Assembly: GCA_902826155.1 (NCBI GenBank)
Contig: CADEDU010000064.1
Span: forward strand, 1 to 13,680
Origin: an uncultured beta proteobacterium
Lineage (GTDB): Bacteria > Pseudomonadota > Gammaproteobacteria > Burkholderiales > SG8-39
Direction: 5' to 3'
DNA length: 13,680 nt
Positions 7,299 through 13,680 of the stretch are shown here, piece by piece. The notes under the pieces were generated by a model. It saw nothing but the letters and a program-made list of their open reading frames with translations, had not been told where the DNA came from and searched no databases. Position numbers and translations under genes: made by a program. Each line of letters starts with the position of its first letter. The first letter of the stretch is position 1.

Positions 7299-9209
7299 AT
7301 GACCATCGCCGCGCTTGTCCGTGATCACGCCCGACAGTTTCCGCAGCACGCCGCGATACTGGATGGCACGCGCGCACCGCTGAGCTACCAGGCGCTTGCT
7401 ACGAACATCGAGTCGATTGCGCTTGCGCTGTCGAACGCAGGGGTGGTGCCTGCCTCGCGCGTGGCGTTGGTCCACGCCAACGGAGCGGAGGCGGCCGTGG
7501 CGTTTCTCGCGATCGCGAGTTGCGCTGCCTGCGTGCCGTTGAATCCGCAACTGCAGCCCGATGAGCTGCGATTCTTCCTGCAGGATGCGGGCGTGCAGTT
7601 CGTGGTGATCGCGCGTGGGGATCCATCGCCCGCGCGGCAGGTGGTGCGCGATCTCGGTCTTGCACTGATCGAACTCGTCGCTGACGCCGACGGGCCCGCC
7701 GGCAGCGTGCGGATCGAACTCCCGACCCACTCGACCGGCGGCGGCATCGCATCGCACTCGGGTCCGATCTACGCCGCGGCCCGCGATGTCGCCCTGGTGC
7801 TGCACACCTCGGGCACGACGGCGCGACCCAAGCTCGTGCCGCTTACCCATGCCAACCTGCTTGCCTCGGCTCGATCGATCGCAGCCACGCTCGCGCTCGA
7901 TGCAAGCGACCGGTGCCTCAACGTGATGCCGCTGTTCCACGTGCATGGCCTGATCGGCAACCTGCTCGCCGCGATCACGGCTGGCGCGAGCATCATCTGC
8001 GAACGCGGATTCGCGCCGGAGAGCTTCTTCCGCGCATTGTGCAACTTGGAGCCCACCTGGTTCTCGGCAGTGCCCACGATCCATCAGGCAGTCGTGCGCC
8101 ACGCCGAGCAGTTGCGCTGGCATTCAGGCGCAGATTCCGGTGCCAAGCGATTGCGCTTCGTGCGTTCGTCGTCGGCGCCGATGCCGCCAACCACGTTGCG
8201 TGCGCTGGAGCGCTGCCTCGGCGTACCGGTCATCGAGGCCTACAGCATGACCGAGGCCTCGCATCAGATGACCAGCAATCCGTTGCCGCCGGGCGAACGC
8301 AAAGCGGGCGCAGTTGGACTTCCGGCTGGCGCCGAAGTCGCCATCATCGGAGTCGATGGCGATCGAGTCTCTCAGGGCGCGATCGGCGAAGTGATCGTGC
8401 GCGGTCCGGGCGTGATGAGCGGCTACGGCGGTGACCCGAGTCTCACGCAAGCAGCGTTCATCGACGGCTGGTTTCGCACCGGCGATCTGGGGCGTCTCGA
8501 CGCGGATGGCTACCTGTTCATCGCGGGTCGGGTGAAAGAGATCGTCAATCGCGGCGGTGAGAAGGTCTCACCGCGAGAAATCGATGAAGCGTTGCTCGAG
8601 TGCGAGGGCGTGGCGCAGGCGGTGGCATTCGGTGTGCCGCATCCGAGCTTGGGCGAAGATCTGGTCGCCGTCGTGGTCCTGGCTGCCGATGCGCCGTTCG
8701 ACGAAAACTCCCTGCGCGCCCAGCTCTTCGCCCGCCTCGCCGCCAATAAAGTGCCCAGCGCCATTGCTTGCGTGACGGAGATTCCGAAAGGGGCGACTGG
8801 GAAGGTGCAACGCAGCGCGCTTGCCGCGCGCCTTGCCCATCTCTTCAAACCGGCATATGTGGCCCCACGCGACGAGTTCGAGCGACGAGTCGCGACGCTG
8901 TTTGAAAGGCTGTTGAACCTTGAACCCGTTGGCGCGCTGGATAACTTCTTCGCGCTGGGCGGTGACTCGCTGAAAGGCACGCAGCTCGTCGTCGCGCTCG
9001 AAGGCGAACTGGGTCTCGCGCTACCGGCTACTGCAGTGTTTCAACATCCGACCGTCGCTGCCCTGGCCGGGGTGATCGAACAGGCGCTCAACGATGCGCA
9101 GGCGCGTGAAGCTGCGCTCGCCGACGAGATCGCTGCGATGTCGGAAGAGGAAGTGGCTGCCCTGCTCGCGCAGGAAGGGATTCAACCGATCGGCGCCAGC
9201 AGCGCCTGA
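7299..9209 (+). CDS. AMP-dependent acyl ligase (oxalyl-CoA-synthetase-like) fused to a carrier domain
   Basis: This 636-residue protein should adenylate a carboxylic acid and load it onto its own carrier. The ligase part (about 1-515) shows P-loop HTSGTTARPKLVPLTHANL from 169, MPLFHVHGLIGNLLAAI at 210, FSAVPTIHQ at 255, EAYSMTEASHQMTSNPLPPG at 313, RTGD at 393, NRGGEKVSPREID at 417 and Lys502 in ATGKVQR. These match, from memory, the plant AAE3 / yeast Pcs60 oxalyl-CoA synthetase family more than NRPS adenylation domains; the pocket lacks the amino-acid FDxS motif. The carrier (about 522-597) has FFALGGDSL with Ser557, so it is active. A charged helical tail (602-636, with MSEEEVAALLAQE) follows. 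It is divergent from the flippase-synthetase unit and is the probable chain starter. The substrate could be a fatty, short-chain or dicarboxylic acid. Its last 28 bases overlap the converging helicase gene. Confidence 0.93.
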   Translation: MTIAALVRDHARQFPQHAAILDGTRAPLSYQALATNIESIALALSNAGVVPASRVALVHANGAEAAVAFLAIASCAACVPLNPQLQPDELRFFLQDAGVQFVVIARGDPSPARQVVRDLGLALIELVADADGPAGSVRIELPTHSTGGGIASHSGPIYAAARDVALVLHTSGTTARPKLVPLTHANLLASARSIAATLALDASDRCLNVMPLFHVHGLIGNLLAAITAGASIICERGFAPESFFRALCNLEPTWFSAVPTIHQAVVRHAEQLRWHSGADSGAKRLRFVRSSSAPMPPTTLRALERCLGVPVIEAYSMTEASHQMTSNPLPPGERKAGAVGLPAGAEVAIIGVDGDRVSQGAIGEVIVRGPGVMSGYGGDPSLTQAAFIDGWFRTGDLGRLDADGYLFIAGRVKEIVNRGGEKVSPREIDEALLECEGVAQAVAFGVPHPSLGEDLVAVVVLAADAPFDENSLRAQLFARLAANKVPSAIACVTEIPKGATGKVQRSALAARLAHLFKPAYVAPRDEFERRVATLFERLLNLEPVGALDNFFALGGDSLKGTQLVVALEGELGLALPATAVFQHPTVAALAGVIEQALNDAQAREAALADEIAAMSEEEVAALLAQEGIQPIGASSA

Positions 9210-12200
9210 ATGTCGTCTTCGGTGATCAGCGCCGCCTTGACTTCACCACCGGCGAGAATCGAATCGGCGAGCGCCTGCTTGCGCGAGAGCAACTCCAGAA
9301 TCCGTTCTTCAACGGTGCCGCCGGCGATCAGTTTGTAGACGAACACCGCTTTGTCCTGGCCGATGCGGTGCGCGCGCGCCGTGGCCTGCGCTTCCACCGC
9401 CGGGTTCCACCACGGGTCGTAGTGGATGACGGTGTCCGCCGCCGTGAGATTCAGCCCGGTGCCGCCGGCGCGCAGGCTGATCAGGAATACGCTCGCTTCG
9501 CCGGCCTGGAAACGCTTCACCGCGGCCTCGCGCTCGGCGAGCGGTGTGTCGCCGATGATCTTCTCGTACTTCACGCCCAGCGCCGGCAACTCGGCCTCGA
9601 TCAACGCGATCATCTCGGCGAATTGCGAGAACACCAGCGCACGCCGCCCCTCCTGCGCCAGCTCCTCCAGCATTTCCTTGAGCAGTTCCAGCTTGGCCGA
9701 CTCGCCGTGGGCCTTCGTTGCCGCGCTCGATTTCACCAGGCGCGGATCGCAGCAGGTCTGACGCAACTTGAGCAGCGCATCGAGGATCATGATCTGGCTC
9801 TGGGCCAGACCCTTCTCGGCGATGATGTCGCGCAGCTTCTTGTCGAACGCGATGCGCAGCGACTCGTACAGATCGCGCTGATTGCCCTCGAGATCGACGC
9901 GCTGGACCACCTCGGTGCGCGGCGGCAGCTCGCCCAGCACTTCGGCGCGGCGCCGGCGCACCAGGAACGGCCGGATGCGCCGCTTGAGCATGTCGAGCCG
10001 CTCGGGGTTCTGGCCGCGCTCGATCGGACTGCGGAAGTACTGCGTGAACCGGTCGTGCGAGCCGAGCAGCCCGGGCAGCGCCAGATCGAACAGCGACCAC
10101 AGCTCGCGCAGATTGTTCTCCACCGGCGTGCCGGTGAGCACGATGCGATGCGTGGCCTTCAACGCCGCGGCGACCTCACGCTGGCGTCCGGCCGGGTTCT
10201 TCAAGAACTGGCCCTCATCCAGAATCAACGCGTGAAACGTGTGCTGGCCCAGCACCTCGGCATCGCGCGGCAGCAAGGCGTAGGTCGTGAGCACGATATC
10301 GAACTCGGGGATCGACGCGAAGCGCCCCGTGCGCTCCTTGCCGTGCAGCACCAGCACCCGCAGTTCCGGTGCGAACCGTTCGATTTCCGCGCGCCAGTTG
10401 GGCAGCACGCTGGTGGGCGACACCACCAGCGTCGGCGCCGTGGCAAGCCCGCGCGTCTTGTCCAGGTGCAGATGCGCGAGTGCCTGCACGGTCTTGCCCA
10501 GACCCATGTCATCGGCCAGCACACCACCGAGCTTCGCCTCGCGCAGAAACTGCAACCACGCCAACCCGCTGCGTTGATAGTGGCGCAGCGTGGCACCGAA
10601 CCCTGCGGCCGGATCGATCTCGCTGATCTGCGCGCCGCGCTCGATCCACTGCCGCAGTGTCTGCGTCTCCTGCGTGAAGCCCTTGTGCGCCGCGGCCAGT
10701 TGCGGATTGAGCACCGCGTCGAGCCGCGAGATGCGGATCTGGCCCTTGGCGTTGAGCTGCGGCACACCGAACTCCAGCAGCGGTGCGAGCAATGTACGAA
10801 CGCGATCGGCCGGCAGCTTTACCAACGTGCCATCGGGCAGATCGAGCAGCAGTGTGCGGCTGCCTTCGGTGCTGGCCAGGAACGCGAGCGGATTCGGATG
10901 GCGCGCGAGCCAGGTCGTGAGCGGCTTGGAGATCGGCACGTGCTTGCCGTCGATGACGATGCCGATTTCCAGATCGAACCAGCCGCCGCGCTCGGCTTCG
11001 TCCAGATCGGTGTCGATCGATTCCACCTCGGCGATCTGGAACGGAAACGACGGATCGACGTCGAGATCGAATCCGGCAGCATCAGCGCGCGCGAGCAACG
11101 AGGCCATCGAATCGCGCCAGCGCTCCAGTGACCCGTCACCGAACGTCCAGTACGGCCGGCGACCGATGCGCTGCGCACCGAACCCCCACTGCCCCACCAG
11201 ATGCAGGCCGGTGCTGGTGAGCAGGCGCAGCGCGGCCAGTTCGGCGTCGACGTCGCGGGCGATCACGCCCGCTCCCTCGGCGGTGCGCCACTCCGAGATC
11301 AGCGGCGGCACCTCCTGCAACTCGAACAGCGCGCCCTGCGGATACCGCACGCTCACTTCGGCGATCGGCCGTTCCTCGCGACGGGTCTGCGAACGCGCGT
11401 ACACCTCGAACTTGGCGCTGGCCAGATGCAGCACGATCGTCGGTGCGCTGCTGGGCGCAATGTTGATTTGCGGTGGCGGCTCGGGAATTTGTTCAGCACT
11501 CAACGCGCTGCGCAACCGGCGCAGGTGCGCGAAGAACAATGGCTGCGCCGCCTTGTCGACGGCGGGCAGGCGCAGCATCCACCGCGCCTCCTCGATCGAG
11601 CCGGCCACTGCGAGTTCGCCGATTTCGAGCAACTGCGCATCGAAATAGAGCAAGGGCGTGGTCGGCAGGCCGATCACGGCACCGGCGTCGGTCTGCAGGT
11701 GCAGCGTCAGCGTGTCGTGCTCGCCAAGCTGCCAGCTGAATCGGCCCTCGCGCCGCGCGCCGCTGCGTATCGGTCGATCCGGCGAGCCGTGATAGAGCCG
11801 GCTGGTCGCGATCACCCGCTGCAGCACCGCGTAGCCCAGCGCATCGGCCAGCCGTGCGCGGGTGAAGCCGAAACTCAGCGGATCCTGCGAGGCTTCGCTC
11901 ATGCGCAGTAGCTGGATGATCGCCAGATCGTCGGCGTTGGCGTAGCGCGGAAAGCTCGACCCGGGTGCGAAGTGGTGCGTGCGCACGTCGACCGGCTTGG
12001 GTTTGGAGACCGAACCATCGCGCTTGATCGCCACGCGCTCGACGCGGATTGCCGCATCGGCCGCATCGAAGGCGTAGCGGATCACTTCCTGCGTCGCGGT
12101 CGTCCGTTTGCCGATACGTTCCTGACCCTCGCGCAGCCACTCCTGCAATTGGAAGCTGAGCGCGGGCAGCGTAGGCGGGCGCTCGCGCGGAACGCTCGAG

Positions 12201-12592
12201 AGTGAGGCTTCGAACCGTTGCAGGCTGGCCCGAACCGGTCGTGCAGTTGCCGAGGCGTCAGCCTCGTCGCCATCGGTTCCCTCGTTGGACTGGCCGCTGA
12301 TCCAGGTTGCCAGCGCCGCGACGACGTGCTTGCAGTCGACCGACACCGGGCAACTGCAACTCGACTGGCGCACGTTGGCGAGCTTGCCGCCCGCGAGCAC
12401 GATCTCGATCTGCTGGTTGTAGGGCTGCGCGTGCGAGCCCTCGCACGCGGCGTGAATCACCAGCGCCTCGTCGCCGGGCTTGGCTTTCTTGATGTGCGCC
12501 AGACCGCGGCGCGCATAGTCGAGGCCGCGATGCAACGTCGTGTCGTCGAAGAACGGCTTGAGTTGCCGCTGAACCGAAGGCAAGTTGAGCAT
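9182..12592 (-). CDS. SNF2-family DEAD/DEAH-type helicase-like ATPase with N-terminal SWIM zinc finger
   Basis: This 1136-residue DNA-translocating ATPase is of the bacterial SWI2/SNF2 type, related to RapA/HepA-like and chromatin-remodeller motors. A SWIM zinc finger lies at residues 79-89 (C79, C81, C87, H89). A long middle region (about 100-640) precedes the motor. Motor motifs are Walker A DDMGLGKT at 694-701, VVSPTSVLPNW at 723, DEGQ box at 792-795, TGTPVENNLRELWSL at 820, ALVFSQFAEMI at 985, RAGGTGLNLTAAD at 1041 and ATARAHRIGQ at 1070-1079. All key residues appear intact; DEGQ replaces the more usual DEAQ or DEAH. The frame stays open upstream to 13015, but that part overlaps the VOC gene. 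The family-like start is MLNLPSVQRQL at 12592, although no clear Shine-Dalgarno precedes it. The role in bacteria is poorly defined (DNA repair or transcription recycling). It is unlikely to belong to the NRPS pathway. Confidence 0.93.
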   Translation of the reverse strand: MLNLPSVQRQLKPFFDDTTLHRGLDYARRGLAHIKKAKPGDEALVIHAACEGSHAQPYNQQIEIVLAGGKLANVRQSSCSCPVSVDCKHVVAALATWISGQSNEGTDGDEADASATARPVRASLQRFEASLSSVPRERPPTLPALSFQLQEWLREGQERIGKRTTATQEVIRYAFDAADAAIRVERVAIKRDGSVSKPKPVDVRTHHFAPGSSFPRYANADDLAIIQLLRMSEASQDPLSFGFTRARLADALGYAVLQRVIATSRLYHGSPDRPIRSGARREGRFSWQLGEHDTLTLHLQTDAGAVIGLPTTPLLYFDAQLLEIGELAVAGSIEEARWMLRLPAVDKAAQPLFFAHLRRLRSALSAEQIPEPPPQINIAPSSAPTIVLHLASAKFEVYARSQTRREERPIAEVSVRYPQGALFELQEVPPLISEWRTAEGAGVIARDVDAELAALRLLTSTGLHLVGQWGFGAQRIGRRPYWTFGDGSLERWRDSMASLLARADAAGFDLDVDPSFPFQIAEVESIDTDLDEAERGGWFDLEIGIVIDGKHVPISKPLTTWLARHPNPLAFLASTEGSRTLLLDLPDGTLVKLPADRVRTLLAPLLEFGVPQLNAKGQIRISRLDAVLNPQLAAAHKGFTQETQTLRQWIERGAQISEIDPAAGFGATLRHYQRSGLAWLQFLREAKLGGVLADDMGLGKTVQALAHLHLDKTRGLATAPTLVVSPTSVLPNWRAEIERFAPELRVLVLHGKERTGRFASIPEFDIVLTTYALLPRDAEVLGQHTFHALILDEGQFLKNPAGRQREVAAALKATHRIVLTGTPVENNLRELWSLFDLALPGLLGSHDRFTQYFRSPIERGQNPERLDMLKRRIRPFLVRRRRAEVLGELPPRTEVVQRVDLEGNQRDLYESLRIAFDKKLRDIIAEKGLAQSQIMILDALLKLRQTCCDPRLVKSSAATKAHGESAKLELLKEMLEELAQEGRRALVFSQFAEMIALIEAELPALGVKYEKIIGDTPLAEREAAVKRFQAGEASVFLISLRAGGTGLNLTAADTVIHYDPWWNPAVEAQATARAHRIGQDKAVFVYKLIAGGTVEERILELLSRKQALADSILAGGEVKAALITEDDIQALLAPIG

Positions 12593-12606
12593 GGGAGGCG
12601 AAAAGT

Positions 12607-12634
12607 CGAACCGCGCATTATGCCGGACGGTTCG
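12607..12634. promoter_or_regulatory. Operator-like inverted repeat upstream of the SNF2 gene
   Basis: CGAACCG and CGGTTCG form a perfect 7-base-pair inverted repeat with a 14-base spacer, 15 bases upstream of the helicase start. Half-site centres are 21 bases apart, two helical turns, as for a dimeric regulator. The spacer contains CATAAT on the minus strand, a fair -10 match, but no -35 lies at the right distance. A regulator site is inference. Confidence 0.4.
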
Positions 12635-12683
12635 GCCCCAAAACGTGTGAATTGCCGCTCCGTGCGACGAGTTGCCGATGAGC

Positions 12684-12718
12684 GTGCTTGGCCGGCCCGC
12701 GCGCGGCCAGCCAAGCGC
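12684..12718 (+). repeat. GC-rich hairpin in the SNF2/VOC divergent region
   Basis: The core stem at 12687-12715 is CTTGGC, one mismatch, then GGCC, closing a CGCGCGC loop. It extends outward by a G-C pair, a G-T wobble and another G-C pair. There is no T-run on either side, so it does not look like a rho-independent terminator. It could be an operator or a leader hairpin of the VOC transcript. Confidence 0.4.
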
Positions 12719-12720
12719 TG

Positions 12721-12734
12721 GGCACTGCGGTGCC
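12721..12734 (+). repeat. Second small hairpin upstream of the VOC gene
   Basis: GGCAC and GTGCC form a 5-base-pair stem around a 4-base loop, directly after the larger hairpin and 47 bases before the VOC start. Together they make a two-hairpin block. The function is unknown. Confidence 0.3.
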
Positions 12735-12766
12735 GGGCGTGCTTCGCTACACTGCGCCGGACACCG

Positions 12767-12774
12767 AAAGGAGG
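12767..12774 (+). promoter_or_regulatory. Ribosome binding site of the VOC gene
   Basis: AAAGGAGG lies seven bases before the ATG at 12782, an almost ideal match. It fixes the start among three nearby in-frame ATGs (12782, 12788, 12800) and rules out the much longer upstream open frame. Confidence 0.8.
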
Positions 12775-12781
12775 CAGTTCG

Positions 12782-13246
12782 ATGCGGATGAATGCGCCGA
12801 TGGAAATCGGCATCTGCGTGGCCGATCTGGCCAAGGCGATGGCGTTCTATGAAGGCCTGCTCGGCCTGAAGAAGATCTCCGAGATCCCCTTGAACGAGCA
12901 TGGCGCGCGCATGGCCGGACTGGGCACCAGCGGCTACACCGTGGTGCGGTTGCAGACCAACTACGGCGAGCGCGTGAAGCTGGTGCAGCCAGCGACGCCG
13001 CCCGCCACGCCGCAAGCCGCCGACACGCCGAGCTCACGTGCCGGCTTCGCGTACCTCACCTTCCTGGTCGACGATCTCGACGGCGTGATCGCGCGGTGCG
13101 AAGCGGCGGGTCACCCAAGCGCCAAGGGCATCGTCGAGTTGCGCCCCGGCGTGCGCATGGCGCTGGTGCGCGACCCCGAGGGCAACGTCATCGAGTTCGC
13201 GCAGTACGACAACATCGCGCAATATCGTCCCGACCTGAACAAGTAG
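12782..13246 (+). CDS. VOC-superfamily (glyoxalase/bleomycin-resistance fold) protein
   Basis: This 154-residue protein has two beta-alpha-beta-beta-beta halves: EIGICVADLAKAMAFYEGLLGL from residue 8, and FAYLTFLVDDLDGVIARCEA from residue 89, ending in VRDPEGNVIEFAQYD. That is the standard VOC layout. Compared with metal-dependent members, the usual first ligand (His or Gln) aligns with Glu8, the mid ligand (Glu) with Lys66 in VKLVQP, and the second-half His with Tyr91; the last Glu138 is kept. The site may therefore not bind metal in the usual way. It may be a lyase, an isomerase or a binding protein; the reaction cannot be told. It is divergent from the helicase and followed 132 bases later by a NIPSNAP gene with the same type of ribosome binding site, so the two may be co-transcribed. 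The fold is certain, the activity is not. Confidence 0.9.
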   Translation: MRMNAPMEIGICVADLAKAMAFYEGLLGLKKISEIPLNEHGARMAGLGTSGYTVVRLQTNYGERVKLVQPATPPATPQAADTPSSRAGFAYLTFLVDDLDGVIARCEAAGHPSAKGIVELRPGVRMALVRDPEGNVIEFAQYDNIAQYRPDLNK

Positions 13247-13378
13247 TCGGAAGCCGCGGGCTGTCGGCGTCCGCAAGCAGTCGGAACACCCAGGTCGTCG
13301 CAACGCCTGCAGTCGAATCGTTTTGTCGGTGCGCGCCGCGCGCCATCCACGCTGTGCCCAACATCCAAAGGAGGCTTC
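13247..13378 (+). other. Intergenic spacer between the VOC and NIPSNAP genes
   Basis: These 132 bases hold no terminator or convincing promoter that I can see. There is a short GC-only palindromic stretch (GCGCG and CGCGC around a 3-base centre, 13331-13343) and the ribosome binding site of the next gene at its end. Co-transcription is possible. Confidence 0.4.
13367..13374 (+). promoter_or_regulatory. Ribosome binding site of the NIPSNAP gene
   Basis: AAAGGAGG lies four bases before the ATG at 13379, the same sequence as before the VOC gene. It fixes the start of the partial gene at the right edge. Confidence 0.75.
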
Positions 13379-13680
13379 ATGCTGCACGAGCTGCGCATCT
13401 ACCACTGTGTTCCCGGACGTCTGCCTGATCTGAACAAGCGCTTCGAGACCATCACGCTCAAGCTGTGGGAGAAGCACCAGATCAAACAGGTGGGCTTCTG
13501 GACCGTTGCGATCGGTCCGAGCAATCAGATCCTGTACTACATGCTCGAGTGGGAAAGCCTGGCCGACCGCGAGAAGAAGTGGAACGCGTTCGCCACCGAC
13601 CCCGAGTGGCTCTCCAAGCGTGCCGAGACCGAGAAGAACGGCGCGATCGTCGCGCACCTGGAGAACTACATCCTGCAGCC
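13379..13680 (+). CDS. NIPSNAP-family protein, partial (runs off the right edge)
   Basis: There are 100 complete codons from the ATG at 13379 with no stop before the edge. The protein begins MLHELRIYHCVPGRLPDLNK and continues with GFWTVAIGPSNQILYYMLEW and a Trp-rich helix (KKWNAFATDPEW). This is the dimeric alpha/beta-barrel NIPSNAP pattern: ELRxY at the start, the tight LxYxLEW strand, and a final strand near the edge (HLENYILQP). Bacterial members are about 100-110 residues, so only a few residues are missing. The function of the family is not settled; small members resemble dimeric ferredoxin-like enzymes and monooxygenase-like folds. The VOC gene just upstream may be a partner, but nothing in the sequence proves it. 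Confidence 0.9.
   Translation, partial: MLHELRIYHCVPGRLPDLNKRFETITLKLWEKHQIKQVGFWTVAIGPSNQILYYMLEWESLADREKKWNAFATDPEWLSKRAETEKNGAIVAHLENYILQ

Noticed and set aside
9368..11131. A 587-codon open frame on the plus strand opposite the helicase gene
   Set aside because: It is antisense to a well-supported SNF2 gene with all its motifs. Its composition (Arg, Gln, His, Leu rich) is that of a GC-rich shadow frame and no family is recognisable.
12617..12651. Minus-strand promoter made of TTCACA and CATAAT upstream of the helicase
   Set aside because: Each box is a fair match, but the spacing is 23 bases against the usual 16-18, so I did not call it a promoter.
12218..12781. Longer plus-strand start for the VOC gene
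   Set aside because: It would run opposite the N-terminus of the helicase; the added residues resemble nothing, and AAAGGAGG points to the ATG at 12782.
12593..13015. N-terminal extension of the helicase to an upstream start
   Set aside because: The extra residues are low-complexity and overlap the whole first half of the VOC gene, which has a near-perfect ribosome binding site. The conserved start is at 12592.

Overview
The window is GC-rich proteobacterial DNA: dense genes, short gaps, AAAGGAGG-type ribosome binding sites and GTG starts. I cannot name a genus; a gamma- or betaproteobacterium is a guess from gene style. It joins two regions. Positions 1 to about 9209 hold one edge of a non-ribosomal peptide synthetase (NRPS) cluster. 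Positions 9182 to 13680 hold ordinary, probably chromosomal genes.

NRPS side. On the minus strand, in transcription order, come a Wzx/MVF-type lipid-linked oligosaccharide flippase (6905 to 5388), a one-module synthetase with domains C-A-PCP (5340 to 1714), and the start of a second synthetase (1627 to beyond base 1). The second opens with a carrier-like domain followed by a condensation domain. Gaps are 47 and 86 bases, so these read as one operon. Divergently, across a 393-base intergenic region, lies a plus-strand AMP-dependent acyl ligase of the oxalyl-CoA-synthetase-like (AAE3/Pcs60) type fused to a carrier domain (7299 to 9209). A reasonable model is that the ligase-carrier activates a carboxylic acid, the first synthetase adds one amino acid, and the second continues the chain. 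The flippase may move a membrane-linked product. No thioesterase, phosphopantetheinyl transferase or regulator is in view.

The most notable feature is the junction of the two synthetases. The first ends in an extra carrier-like domain after its normal carrier, and the second begins with one. Both lack the phosphopantetheine serine (Asp and Ala in its place). By hand alignment they resemble each other (23 of 53 identical, no gaps) more than either resembles the active carrier next door (11 and 17 of 53). This looks like a matched pair of inactivated carrier domains, possibly a protein-protein docking device.

Other side. A SWIM-SNF2 helicase-like ATPase (12592 to 9182, minus) meets the ligase gene tail to tail with a 28-base overlap. 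Divergent from it lie a small VOC (glyoxalase-fold) gene (12782 to 13246) and a NIPSNAP-family gene running off the right edge (13379 onward), each with a strong ribosome binding site. The 189-base gap between the helicase and the VOC gene holds an operator-like inverted repeat and two hairpins. I saw no tRNA, rRNA, CRISPR array or insertion sequence.
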